A DNA stretch of 64,000 bases, from positions 248,001 to 312,000 of the forward strand of contig QUJQ01000001.1 in the NCBI GenBank assembly GCA_003480725.1. Direction: 5' to 3'. This document shows, piece after piece, positions 8,164-16,099 of the stretch (positions within the stretch are counted from its first letter, which is position 1; each line of letters begins with the position of its first letter). The notes below the pieces were generated by a model that did no database searches, was not told where the DNA came from, and saw nothing but the letters and a program-made list of their open reading frames with translations. Made by a program: the position numbers and the translations under genes. Origin of the DNA: Clostridiaceae bacterium AM27-36LB. Its GTDB lineage: Bacteria > Bacillota > Clostridia > Lachnospirales > Lachnospiraceae.

Positions 8164-9135
8164 ATGGCAAAGCAGGTTGACATTGTAGCATTGGGAGAAC
8201 TGCTGATTGATTTTACCGAAGCAGGACAGAGTAAAGATGGAAGACGGTTGTTTGAGCAGAATCCCGGAGGAGCTCCGGCGAATCTTCTGACTGTGGCAAG
8301 CCACATGGGATACAGCACTGCATTTATAGGTAAAGTGGGTGCCGATATGCATGGGGCATTTCTGAAGAAAACGCTGGAAAAAGAAGGAATCAGTACAGAT
8401 ACGATCATTGAGGATCCTGATTATTTTACTACACTGGCATTTGTGGCGATCGATGAGAGCGGAGAGAGAGAGTTTTCCTTTGCAAGAAAACCAGGTGCAG
8501 ATACACAGCTTACCAAAGAGGAACTGGATCGAAGATTATTATCTGACTGCAGGATTTTTCATTTTGGATCTCTGTCATTGACGAATGAACCGGCAAGAGA
8601 AACGACGATGGAGGCAGCAACCATTGCAAAAGGGGCAGGTGCGGTGATCTCTTATGATCCGAATTATCGTGCATCTCTCTGGAAAGATGAGAAGACGGCG
8701 GTGGAGGGAATGAAGTCGGCAATTCCACTGGCTGATGTGATGAAGGTATCCGATGAAGAGTGTTTGTTGATGACCGGAGCTGCAACTTACGAGGAAGCAG
8801 CAGATCAGCTTCTTGCCATGGGGCCAAAGCTGGTGGCAGTGACACTGGGTGGTGACGGTGTGCTGGTGGCAACAAAAGAAGGAAAACAGAGAGTACAGGG
8901 ATTTAAAGTTCCGGTTGTGGATACGACAGGCGCAGGTGATTCCTTCTGGGGCGGATTCTTAAGCGGATTCCTTGCACTTCATAAAAAGGTAGAAGATCTG
9001 ACGCAAGAAGAGATCACAAGATGTGCGGTTCAGGGAAATGCAACAGCTGGTCTGTGTGTACAGAAGCGTGGTGGTATTCCGGCGATTCCGACCAGAGAAG
9101 AAGTGGAAAAACAATTGGAAGAGGTCATTGCATGA
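8164..9135 (+). CDS. PfkB-family carbohydrate kinase (fructokinase-like)
   Basis: 323 residues of the ribokinase/PfkB family. The N-terminal signature GGAPANLLTVASHMG is near residue 36, and the C-terminal signature with the catalytic Asp, DTTGAGDSFWGGF, near 256. These enzymes phosphorylate a free sugar with ATP; sequence layout and length fit fructokinases, but 2-keto-3-deoxygluconate kinase is a possible alternative. GGAGGATAT precedes the start. Its stop overlaps the start of a small gene (ATGA), so the two are translationally coupled. Confidence 0.85.
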   Translation: MAKQVDIVALGELLIDFTEAGQSKDGRRLFEQNPGGAPANLLTVASHMGYSTAFIGKVGADMHGAFLKKTLEKEGISTDTIIEDPDYFTTLAFVAIDESGEREFSFARKPGADTQLTKEELDRRLLSDCRIFHFGSLSLTNEPARETTMEAATIAKGAGAVISYDPNYRASLWKDEKTAVEGMKSAIPLADVMKVSDEECLLMTGAATYEEAADQLLAMGPKLVAVTLGGDGVLVATKEGKQRVQGFKVPVVDTTGAGDSFWGGFLSGFLALHKKVEDLTQEEITRCAVQGNATAGLCVQKRGGIPAIPTREEVEKQLEEVIA

Positions 9136-9392
9136 ACGAATTATATGAAGCAATCGAACAGAAAATAAAGAGTTCCGGGTATCCACGGAAAATTTCCGGT
9201 GCAGATGTGTATAATGATATTTGCGACCAGATTGAAGGAAAAGAAAATGGAACCTATCTTCTGTTATCTAAGTTTGAAGAAGATGTGGTCTTTGAGTATC
9301 ACATCACGATTCAGGATGAGAACTTTAATCTGGGCATCCTGATCATGCGGACACCGGAAGGCGTGTTTGAAGTAGATTTTGATGCAGAGTAG
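9132..9392 (+). CDS. Small protein coupled to the sugar kinase, function unknown
   Basis: 86 residues, acidic, soluble, no membrane segment. I do not recognise the family. The start is the ATG at 9132 that overlaps the kinase stop (ATGA), and GAAGAGG lies upstream inside the kinase gene. The sequence has alternating hydrophobic strands in its second half (VVFEYHITIQ, NLGILIMRT), suggesting a small alpha+beta fold. The tight coupling suggests joint expression, but no function can be given. Confidence 0.7.
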   Translation: MNELYEAIEQKIKSSGYPRKISGADVYNDICDQIEGKENGTYLLLSKFEEDVVFEYHITIQDENFNLGILIMRTPEGVFEVDFDAE

Positions 9393-9428
9393 CTATAGAG
9401 AAAAAGACAACAATCAGGAGGATAGAAC

Positions 9429-10409
9429 ATGAGAATTGGCATTTTAGGATATGGAAATCTTGGAAGAGGCGTAGAATGCGCGATCAAGCAGAATCCGGAC
9501 ATGGAGCTTGCCGCAGTGTTCACCAGACGTGCGCCGGAGAATGTATCTATTTTGACAAAGAGCGCAGAGGTTTGCTCTGTGAATGATATCGAACAGTGGA
9601 AGGATAGAATTGATGTGTTGATCCTTTGCGGCGGAAGTGCAACCGATCTTCCGAAGCAGACACCAAAGTATGCAGAGTTATTTAATGTGGTAGATAGTTT
9701 TGATACCCACGCAAGGATTCCGGAGCATTTCGATGATGTGGATGCAGCAGCAAAGAAGAGTGGACATATTGGAATTATTTCTGTAGGCTGGGATCCGGGT
9801 ATGTTTTCACTGAACCGTATGTATGCAAATGCAATTCTTCCAGAAGGAAAGGATTATACTTTCTGGGGCAAAGGTGTCAGCCAGGGACACTCTGATGCGA
9901 TCCGTCGTGTAGAGGGTGTAAAAGATGGCAAGCAGTACACCATACCGGTAGAGGCTGCACTGGAGGCAGTGAGAAATGGAGAGAATCCGGAGCTTACTAC
10001 CAGACAGAAACACATAAGAGAGTGCTTTGTTGTTCTGGAAGAAGGCGCTGATGCAGCAAAAGTCGAAGAAACCATTAAGACTATGCCAAATTATTTTGCG
10101 GATTATGACACAACGGTTCATTTTATCAGTGAGGAAGAACTGCAGAAGAATCACAGCGGAATCCCACATGGCGGTTTCGTGATCCGTTCTGGAAAGACTG
10201 GCTGGGATCTGGAGCACAATCATGTGATCGAGTATAGCCTGAAGTTGGATTCCAACCCGGAATTCACCTCCTGTGTGATCGTTGCCTATGCAAGAGCTGC
10301 ATATCGTCTGTATCAGGAAGGACAGAGAGGCTGCAAGACGGTATTTGATATTGCACCGGCTTATTTGAGTGCAAAAGATGGTGCAGAACTTCGGAGAACA
10401 CTTTTGTAA
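9429..10409 (+). CDS. ddh: meso-Diaminopimelate dehydrogenase
   Basis: 326 residues, the normal length for Ddh, which converts L-tetrahydrodipicolinate to meso-diaminopimelate in one NADPH-dependent step for lysine and peptidoglycan synthesis. The N-terminal Rossmann motif GILGYGNLGRG is at residues 4-14. Family-typical stretches include VDSFDTHARIP near 90, SVGWDPGMFSLNR near 117 and WGKGVSQGHSDAIRR near 144. GGAGGATAG lies before the start. A 42-bp palindrome follows the gene. Confidence 0.93.
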   Translation: MRIGILGYGNLGRGVECAIKQNPDMELAAVFTRRAPENVSILTKSAEVCSVNDIEQWKDRIDVLILCGGSATDLPKQTPKYAELFNVVDSFDTHARIPEHFDDVDAAAKKSGHIGIISVGWDPGMFSLNRMYANAILPEGKDYTFWGKGVSQGHSDAIRRVEGVKDGKQYTIPVEAALEAVRNGENPELTTRQKHIRECFVVLEEGADAAKVEETIKTMPNYFADYDTTVHFISEEELQKNHSGIPHGGFVIRSGKTGWDLEHNHVIEYSLKLDSNPEFTSCVIVAYARAAYRLYQEGQRGCKTVFDIAPAYLSAKDGAELRRTLL

Positions 10410-10419
10410 ATAATGAAAC

Positions 10420-10461
10420 ATATGAATACCGCAAGATCCATGGATCTTGCGGTATTCATAT
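10420..10461. terminator. Perfect 42-bp palindrome after ddh, probable terminator
   Basis: Two 21-base arms meet at 10440/10441 without a loop: the left arm starts ATATGAATACCGCAAG and the right arm is its exact reverse complement. TATATAG follows rather than a clean T-run, so it is either a terminator that works with weak U-content or a binding site/cruciform. It separates ddh from the RelA/SpoT gene promoter. Confidence 0.7.
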
Positions 10462-10479
10462 ATATAGTATATTATAAAG

Positions 10480-10508
10480 TTGAGATTTCATGGAAAAACA
10501 GATATAAT
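10480..10508 (+). promoter_or_regulatory. Promoter of the RelA/SpoT-domain gene
   Basis: TTGAGA (10480-10485), 17-bp spacer, TATAAT (10503-10508), 31 bases before the start codon. Confidence 0.8.
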
Positions 10509-10539
10509 ATCAATAACCATTCAGAAAGGATGGAATAAT

Positions 10540-11127
10540 ATGCAATCATTAATTTCCAGAGAAATTTTAGATGAGTTGTCATATACATCTCGTCTGGGAC
10601 GGAGTTTAAAACAGATATCGTTAAGACAAACTCCTTTAGAACTTATTTTAGAGGATATTGGAAGATACAGAGCAAACTATATTGATACATTAATTCAGGA
10701 AAATTTAATAGGATCACGGTTTAAAAGTGATGATTCTATTATGAGAAAATATAAGAAGACTTTAAGAACAAATGGGGGATTTAAACAATGTTTCAATGAT
10801 GTTCTTGGGTTTCGGTTAAAGATGGATGAGTATCCGGTTAATTATCCAGAGTATTTTCGGGTTGTGGATCTTAGACAAGGAAAAAAAGTGGATGATGGTT
10901 ATCGGGCAATTCATCTGTACTATCAACGTGATAATTTAGCTTATCCGATAGAAATCCAGTTATGGTGTGGGGCTGATTATTATTTTAATGTATGGAGTCA
11001 TCAGCATTTGTACAAATATAAAGATCCTGAATTGGGGAAACTATTATACAAAGAATATCAAAGTGGACAGATTAAGAGTGAAACTGATTTCTTGGCAAGA
11101 ATGGAGGCGATGGAACGCAATGGGTGA
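10540..11127 (+). CDS. RelA/SpoT-domain nucleotide synthetase, short form
   Basis: 195 residues carrying only the (p)ppGpp-synthetase-type domain. Visible catalytic elements are RFKSDDSIMRKYKK near 65, the catalytic Asp and Arg in NDVLGFRLK near 88, GYRAIHLYYQ near 125, the catalytic Glu in IEIQLW near 142, and WSHQHLYKYKD near 155. There is no hydrolase, TGS or ACT domain. All core residues of a pyrophosphokinase seem present. The start at 10540 follows AAAGGATGG. Its end overlaps an 81-residue gene by 8 bases. It may be a small alarmone synthetase or the toxin of a toxSAS-like pair. The pair is noticeably more AT-rich than its neighbours. Confidence 0.8.
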   Translation: MQSLISREILDELSYTSRLGRSLKQISLRQTPLELILEDIGRYRANYIDTLIQENLIGSRFKSDDSIMRKYKKTLRTNGGFKQCFNDVLGFRLKMDEYPVNYPEYFRVVDLRQGKKVDDGYRAIHLYYQRDNLAYPIEIQLWCGADYYFNVWSHQHLYKYKDPELGKLLYKEYQSGQIKSETDFLARMEAMERNG

Positions 11128-11365
11128 TAAAAAAATATATGTAATTGCAAAGATTTTTGATCAACAAGGCTGTATTGCATACCGTTGTAAAACAGTTAAC
11201 GAAGCGAGGTGCCTTCCTGGAACCTTGGAGGCGATTCGTGAAGAGGGTGTTCAAATTGTTGTGCTGGATGATCCGGAAATCTATGCAGAGTATGCACCAT
11301 ACAATTATATTGAGAATGTCAAAGACTTTGTTTATCAGGTTGGAAGACTTAATAAAGCATCTTAG
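11120..11365 (+). CDS. Small partner protein of the RelA/SpoT-domain enzyme, unknown
   Basis: 81 residues, soluble, not recognised. It starts inside the last codons of the synthetase gene (8-base overlap), with GGAGG at 11103-11107 upstream, so the two are made together. Sequence features are an N-terminal strand IYVIAKIFDQ, a cysteine pair around residues 18-23, and a tyrosine-rich segment YAEYAPYNYIEN near 55-66. An antitoxin or regulatory partner is possible, but only the coupling supports that. Confidence 0.65.
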   Translation: MGDKKIYVIAKIFDQQGCIAYRCKTVNEARCLPGTLEAIREEGVQIVVLDDPEIYAEYAPYNYIENVKDFVYQVGRLNKAS

Positions 11366-11366
11366 G

Positions 11367-11397
11367 CCAGGTCTGCAAAGACCTGGTAATTTTTTTG
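11367..11397 (+). terminator. Rho-independent terminator after the RelA/SpoT pair
   Basis: CCAGGTCT (11367-11374), four-base loop, AGACCTGG (11379-11386), then TAA and a run of T. Confidence 0.93.
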
Positions 11398-11457
11398 AAA
11401 GAAACTGCCACCTTCATGCATATGTTAGATGTAAGGCCTTAAGGAGAGAAGATATAT

Positions 11458-11925
11458 ATGTCGAAAGAAGAATTTGCAGTTTTTGCCGGAAAGTACATGG
11501 ATATGATCTATCGGGTGGCATATAGCTGGATGAAAAATTCCCATGATGCAAATGATGTGACGCAGGAAGTTCTGATACAACTGTACAGGACAACGAAGGA
11601 ATTTGAATCAGATTCCCATATGAAGAACTGGCTGATCAGAGTCACGGTCAATCAATGCAAGATGTTGTTCCGCTCACCCCGGAATCATATGGAGGATATT
11701 GAAGACTACGCAGAGACACTAGGATTTGAGGATAAGAGTTATCTGGATCTGTTCTGTGCAGTCATGAAGCTGGACAAGAAGTATCGGGTTCCGCTACTGT
11801 TATTTTACTATGAAGGATATTCCACTCAGGAGATTGCTGATCTGTTAGGTCTACCCGGAAAGACCGTCAGCACCAGACTTTTCCGTGCAAAAACAAAACT
11901 GAAAGTGTATTTGAAGGAGGAGTAA
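11458..11925 (+). CDS. ECF-type RNA polymerase sigma factor
   Basis: 155 residues with sigma-70 regions 2 and 4 only. Region 2 includes DANDVTQEVLIQLYRTTKEF near 30-50; region 4 has the helix-turn-helix STQEIADLLGLPGKTVSTRL near 121-140. It directs RNA polymerase to a small regulon, usually stress-related. GGAGAGAAG precedes the start. The next gene begins four bases after the stop and encodes a membrane protein with anti-sigma layout, so activity is probably held in check by that partner. Confidence 0.9.
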   Translation: MSKEEFAVFAGKYMDMIYRVAYSWMKNSHDANDVTQEVLIQLYRTTKEFESDSHMKNWLIRVTVNQCKMLFRSPRNHMEDIEDYAETLGFEDKSYLDLFCAVMKLDKKYRVPLLLFYYEGYSTQEIADLLGLPGKTVSTRLFRAKTKLKVYLKEE

Positions 11926-11929
11926 AAGG

Positions 11930-12535
11930 ATGACAGACAGAGAAAAATTTCAAAAGACATTCAGCAAATTGCATGCTTCTCCTGATCTGTTGACGGAGGT
12001 AGTGGAGATGGCAGAAGAAAAGCAGGTTATAACGAAAAAGAGAAGATATCATATTCCGAAGGCAGCTGTGGCAGCGATTGCATGTGTGGTTGTTCTGGGT
12101 TCTGGGACGGCAGCTTATGCCATGAATGTGGGCGGAATCCAGAGAACCATTCAAATCTGGATCCATGGAGATCAGACCGATGCCCAGTTTGTTGTGGAAG
12201 ATGGAAGTTATACACTTGATTATGAAGATGAGAACGGCGAAGCAGTACACAGAGGCGGAGGCGGCGTTGCCATCGAAGATGATGGAATCGAACGGCCAGC
12301 GACAGAAGAGGAACTGATGGAAGTGATCAATATGCCGGAGGTGGAATATGAAGAAGACGGCAGCGTGTGGGTCTATTATAGAAATCAGAAGATGGATATT
12401 ACAGATAAGTTTGAAGATGGGGTCTGCTATGTGGAACTGAAAGACGGAGATACGATCCAGTATATGACTGTCAAATATCAGAATGGATATGCATTGAGTT
12501 CGGAACGTTATCTGACACCAGGAGAATTTAACTAA
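11930..12535 (+). CDS. Membrane protein, probable anti-sigma factor
   Basis: 201 residues: a cytoplasmic N-terminal part of about 45 residues, one membrane helix near residues 46-64 (AAVAAIACVVVLGSGTAAYA), and an acidic extracytoplasmic domain with a glycine run RGGGGVAIEDD near 104. The order sigma factor then one-span protein and the four-base gap, with AAGGAGGAGTAA before it, support an anti-sigma role. The N-terminal part shows no clear zinc-binding HxxxCxxC motif, so it would be a non-ZAS type. Confidence 0.7.
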   Translation: MTDREKFQKTFSKLHASPDLLTEVVEMAEEKQVITKKRRYHIPKAAVAAIACVVVLGSGTAAYAMNVGGIQRTIQIWIHGDQTDAQFVVEDGSYTLDYEDENGEAVHRGGGGVAIEDDGIERPATEEELMEVINMPEVEYEEDGSVWVYYRNQKMDITDKFEDGVCYVELKDGDTIQYMTVKYQNGYALSSERYLTPGEFN

Positions 12536-12543
12536 GTTTGTCC

Positions 12544-12572
12544 TTGTGAAAACCTTAAAATATCGGTATACT
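12544..12572 (+). promoter_or_regulatory. Promoter of the FKBP gene
   Basis: TTGTGA (12544-12549), 17-bp spacer, TATACT (12567-12572), 42 bases before the start codon. Confidence 0.65.
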
Positions 12573-12614
12573 GTATGAGATATGATTTCTAAAACACAGA
12601 TGGAGGATCACAGC

Positions 12615-13055
12615 ATGGATAACATGACAGGACGTAACGTAGGAAAAACCTGCCGTACACATTACAGAGGAACTTTTAATGATGGAACACAGTTTGATTC
12701 ATCTTATGACCGCGGGGAACCGCTGGAGTTTGTCTGCGGAGCAGGTCAGATGATCAAAGGATTTGACGCAGCAGTAGCTGATATGGAAGTGGGAGAGGTA
12801 AAAGAGATTCATCTGATGCCGGAAGAAGCATATGGAATGCCGAATCCGGAAGCTATCATCAAGGTTGAGATCGCTCAGCTTCCTGGATCAGAAGATCTTC
12901 AGATTGGTCAGCAGGTATATCTGAGCAACCAGTATGGTCAGCAGTTTCCGGTGAAAGTAACAGAGAAGGATGAGACCATGATCACCTTTGACGCTAACCA
13001 TGAGATGGCAGGAAAAGAGTTGAATTTCAAGATTGAGCTTGTGGAAGTAAAATAG
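12615..13055 (+). CDS. FKBP-type peptidyl-prolyl isomerase, SlyD-like
   Basis: 146 residues. Typical FKBP features: an N-terminal HYRGTFNDGTQFDSSYDRGEP, then FVCGAGQMIKGFDAAVADMEVGE, and the flap-like IF insert with EAYGMPNPEAII, the order seen in SlyD-type isomerases/chaperones. It lacks the histidine-rich metal-binding tail of E. coli SlyD. It catalyses proline isomerisation and helps folding in the cytoplasm. GGAGG eight bases upstream supports the ATG at 12615 over an earlier in-frame ATG at 12582. Confidence 0.85.
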   Translation: MDNMTGRNVGKTCRTHYRGTFNDGTQFDSSYDRGEPLEFVCGAGQMIKGFDAAVADMEVGEVKEIHLMPEEAYGMPNPEAIIKVEIAQLPGSEDLQIGQQVYLSNQYGQQFPVKVTEKDETMITFDANHEMAGKELNFKIELVEVK

Positions 13056-13122
13056 TTTCTGAAAATCTGGACAGACTACACTGCAAAGGATGTAAAAGCA
13101 GCTACATCAGCAGGAGGCAGTC

Positions 13123-13314
13123 ATGAAGGAAAAGAAAAAGACAAACCAGCAGCTCATTGATGACTATGATTATCTGGCAAATGCAGCCTCGGTGCACGAC
13201 TGTACTGGTCTCATACCGGGAGCACCGGTAAATGACGCACAGCGTGAGGCTTATGAAGAGATTTATCCGTATAAGCCGCCAGAAGTAGAGTCGCAGAAGC
13301 CAGATAAAAAATGA
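13123..13314 (+). CDS. Small conserved-looking protein, function unknown
   Basis: 63 residues, highly charged, with a lysine-rich start (MKEKKKTNQQ) and a proline/lysine-rich end (YPYKPPEVESQKPDKK). The middle holds DDYDYLANAASVHDCTGLIP. It has an excellent AGGAGG seven bases before ATG, so it is probably real. No membrane segment and no known motif. It follows the FKBP gene by 67 bases and may share its transcript. Confidence 0.65.
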   Translation: MKEKKKTNQQLIDDYDYLANAASVHDCTGLIPGAPVNDAQREAYEEIYPYKPPEVESQKPDKK

Positions 13315-13327
13315 ATCAGAAATGTAC

Positions 13328-13384
13328 TGACAAAATGTCCGAGTTCGTATTAAAAATTGAAAATGCGATCTCGGACATTTGTCA
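13328..13384. repeat. Long imperfect inverted repeat between genes
   Basis: TGACAAAATGTCCGAG (13328-13343) and CTCGGACATTTGTCA (13370-13384) are complementary except for one extra A; the inner part TTCGTATT/AATGCGAT extends the stem. There is no T-run after it. It may act as a terminator-like stem for the small gene or as an operator for the methylase gene. Confidence 0.55.
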
Positions 13385-13438
13385 ATATGTTAAAACGGTA
13401 ATCCAAATCAGTACTAGTTGGAGAAAAGAGAAGGAAAA

Positions 13439-14614
13439 ATGCGATATTTAAAACCACACTATTATGATAAATTTGTCTGTACGGCAGCTGATTGTCCGGA
13501 CACTTGTTGTGCCGGATGGCAGATTATGATCGATGAGGATTCACTGGATCGATACGGAAAAGAACCGGGAGAGTTTGGAAAACGTCTGCGGAATTCTATC
13601 GACTGGGAAGAGGAGTGCTTTTATCAAAACAACAGCCGCTGTGCATTTCTAAATGATAAGAATCTATGTGATCTCTACAAGGAACTGGGGCCGGATGCAC
13701 TCTGTGATACATGTCGCATGTATCCAAGACATACAGAAGAATATGAGGGGCTCCGGGAGCTATCATTGTCTCTTTCCTGTCCGGAAGCTGCAAGGATTAT
13801 GCTATCCTGCAAAGATCCGGTTCGGTTTCTGGAAGAGGAGACAGAGGAAGAGGATGATTTTGAAGAGTTTGATTTCATGATGTTTTCCCAGTTGGAGGAT
13901 ACCAGAGATGTTCTTTTTTCTATTATACAGGACAGAAAGATTCCATTGACACTTCGTATGGCAGTGTCAGAACAACTGGCACAGAGCTATCAGATCTGTA
14001 TGGAAGAGGGACGGGAGTTTGATATTGACGAGCTTCTACGGGATTGCCTGCGCCATCAAAAAGAGAATACTCTGCAGGAATTTGTGACAAAATGTCTTTC
14101 TGAAAAAGGCGTGGATGCTGCATCCTTTCATCAGTGGGAGAAGCAAAAAGAAGAACTTCAGGTGCTTCGCAGACTGGAACGTCTGCGTCCGACATGGGAT
14201 AAGGTGCTTGATGACGCTGACAGATGGCTTTATCAGGGAAACGAAGAAAATTATCGGCAGATCTGTGAAGAGTTTCATCGAATGTACGGAGCATTGAGTA
14301 ACCATAAAGAAGAATGGGAAAATCTGGGTGAGCAGCTTTTGATGTTCTTTGTCTATACATATTTTTGTGGAGCCGTCTATGACGATATGGTCTGTTCCAA
14401 GATGGAGCTGGCATTATTTTCGGTTCGTTGGATCCAGGAGTTCCTGATCACGCGGTGGCTGGAAAATGGTAAACAGCTTTCTATGCAGGATGTGGAACAG
14501 ATATCTTGCTGGTATGCACGGGAAATTGAACATTCCGATGATAATTTAAATGCCCTGGAAGACTGGCTGTTTGAAACATATGCACCGGAAGGATGTGTAC
14601 TGGAAGAAGAATAA
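13439..14614 (+). CDS. FliB-like flagellin lysine-N-methylase family protein
   Basis: 391 residues beginning MRYLKPHYYDKFVC, with cysteine clusters CTAADCPDTCCAGW near 14-27 and CAFLNDKNLC, CDTC near 66-95. These match the cysteine pattern of the FliB/lysine-N-methylase family. The clustered cysteines suggest an iron-sulfur centre (inference). FliB methylates lysines of flagellin in Salmonella, but no flagellar gene is seen here and many non-motile Clostridia carry this family, so the target is unknown. I chose ATG 13439 over a TTG at 13418 because GAGAAGG lies just upstream. Confidence 0.8.
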   Translation: MRYLKPHYYDKFVCTAADCPDTCCAGWQIMIDEDSLDRYGKEPGEFGKRLRNSIDWEEECFYQNNSRCAFLNDKNLCDLYKELGPDALCDTCRMYPRHTEEYEGLRELSLSLSCPEAARIMLSCKDPVRFLEEETEEEDDFEEFDFMMFSQLEDTRDVLFSIIQDRKIPLTLRMAVSEQLAQSYQICMEEGREFDIDELLRDCLRHQKENTLQEFVTKCLSEKGVDAASFHQWEKQKEELQVLRRLERLRPTWDKVLDDADRWLYQGNEENYRQICEEFHRMYGALSNHKEEWENLGEQLLMFFVYTYFCGAVYDDMVCSKMELALFSVRWIQEFLITRWLENGKQLSMQDVEQISCWYAREIEHSDDNLNALEDWLFETYAPEGCVLEEE

Positions 14615-14618
14615 AGTA

Positions 14619-14659
14619 TTTTATTCGGTTGCTATTGACTCGGTTGAAACCGAATAAAA
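14619..14659. repeat. Inverted repeat before the DUF234 ATPase promoter
   Basis: TTTTATTCGGTT (14619-14630) and AACCGAATAAAA (14648-14659) form a perfect 12-bp inverted repeat that ends one base before the -35 box. A-run on the left and T-run character on the antisense side are compatible with a terminator for the methylase gene or an operator. Confidence 0.6.
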
Positions 14660-14660
14660 A

Positions 14661-14689
14661 TTGACATTTATGTATCTCTTTATTATACT
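14661..14689 (+). promoter_or_regulatory. Near-consensus promoter of the DUF234 ATPase gene
   Basis: TTGACA (14661-14666), 17-bp spacer, TATACT (14684-14689), 22 bases before the start codon at 14712. Confidence 0.85.
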
Positions 14690-14711
14690 AAGTACATGGA
14701 GGATTCTGCGT

Positions 14712-16088
14712 ATGTTTTATGGAAGAGAAATCGAAAGAAAAAAACTGTGTACTATGTTTCAGACAGATGGACAGATGATTTCACTGATTTATGGAAGACG
14801 ACGGATTGGAAAAAGTGAGCTTATTAAGCAGGTGCTAAAAGAAACAGAGATAAAAAGTATTTATTATGAGTGTAAGCAAACGACAGAACAGAATAATGTA
14901 GACAGTCTGGCAGAACTTATCGGTGAACTGTTTGAATTCCCCAAACCTGCATTTGAAAATATGGAAGTTTTGTTGCAGTTTCTGTTCCAAAAAGCGGAAA
15001 AAGAACAGTTGATCCTTGTTCTTGATGAATATCCTTATTTGCGTGAGAACTCAAAGGGACTTGACAGTATTTTACAATCAGTTATAGATCACTATAAAGA
15101 TACTTCGAATATGAAGCTGATTGTCTGTGGATCTTATGTGGATACGATGAAGGCGCTTCTGGAAAAACAGAATCCGTTGTATGGAAGAATTGATCTTACA
15201 CTTAATCTGAAACCGATGGATTACTATGAATCGGCATTGTTTTATTCTGAATTTTCAGATGAAGATAAGGTAAGATTATTCAGTGTGTTTGGGGGGATCC
15301 CGTATTATAACCGATTGATCGATTCTGGAAAAAGTGTGCGGGACAACATCATAGATTTGATCGCTTCTCCGGGTGCACGTCTGGAGAATGAAGTATCTAT
15401 GTATCTGAATTCAGAAATTTCGAAAATTACAAATGCGAATGAAGTTTTTGAAGCACTCGCAAAAGGATTTTCCCGATATAAGGATATTTTGAATCAGTCG
15501 AATGTTTCAAGTGGACCGGCATTGATTGATATTCTTGATAAACTGATGCGTATGGATGTTGTTGCAAAAGAAGCCCCTATTAACGATGAAAACAACAAGA
15601 AAAAATCAGGATATTTTATTTCGGATAATCTGTCTTTATTTTATTATAAATATATTTTTAGAAATATGTCGAGACTGAATATTATGGACCCTGATGTTTT
15701 CTATGACAGATATATTTCAGAGGATTTTGAAACGAAATATGTGCCGAAAAGTTTTGAACGGATCTGCAAACAGTATCTGATCAGAAAAAATCGAAAAGGT
15801 CTGATGGATGAGATCTTTGAAAAGATAGGAAAATATTATTATGATGATCCTGCTGAAAAGAAGAACGGGGAATTTGATATTGTAACACAAGATGACAGGG
15901 GGTATATTTTCTATGAAGCAAAATTCAGAAAAGATCCTGTCACAGAGAGTATTGTTCAAAATGAAATTCGGCAGGTAGAACAAACCGGTCTGAAATGTTA
16001 TAAATATGGTTTTTTTTCAAGAGGGGGATTTACTTGTGAAAAAGAAGAAAATCGCATATTGATTGAATTAAGTGAATTGTATAGATGA
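14712..16088 (+). CDS. AAA ATPase with DUF234/nuclease-like C-terminal domain
   Basis: 458 residues of the archaeal-type ATPase family. The P-loop YGRRRIGKSELI is near residues 29-40, and Walker B LILVLDEYPYLRE near 100. The C-terminal part (about 300-458) has the DUF234 pattern, with GEFDIV...IFYEAKFR, a PD-(D/E)xK nuclease-like core (Asp, Glu, Lys). The cellular role of the family is unresolved. The start is set by GGAGG nine bases upstream. It is AT-rich with many AAA/TTT codons compared with neighbours, which suggests acquisition by transfer. Confidence 0.78.
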   Translation: MFYGREIERKKLCTMFQTDGQMISLIYGRRRIGKSELIKQVLKETEIKSIYYECKQTTEQNNVDSLAELIGELFEFPKPAFENMEVLLQFLFQKAEKEQLILVLDEYPYLRENSKGLDSILQSVIDHYKDTSNMKLIVCGSYVDTMKALLEKQNPLYGRIDLTLNLKPMDYYESALFYSEFSDEDKVRLFSVFGGIPYYNRLIDSGKSVRDNIIDLIASPGARLENEVSMYLNSEISKITNANEVFEALAKGFSRYKDILNQSNVSSGPALIDILDKLMRMDVVAKEAPINDENNKKKSGYFISDNLSLFYYKYIFRNMSRLNIMDPDVFYDRYISEDFETKYVPKSFERICKQYLIRKNRKGLMDEIFEKIGKYYYDDPAEKKNGEFDIVTQDDRGYIFYEAKFRKDPVTESIVQNEIRQVEQTGLKCYKYGFFSRGGFTCEKEENRILIELSELYR

Positions 16089-16099
16089 GGAGCATTGAA

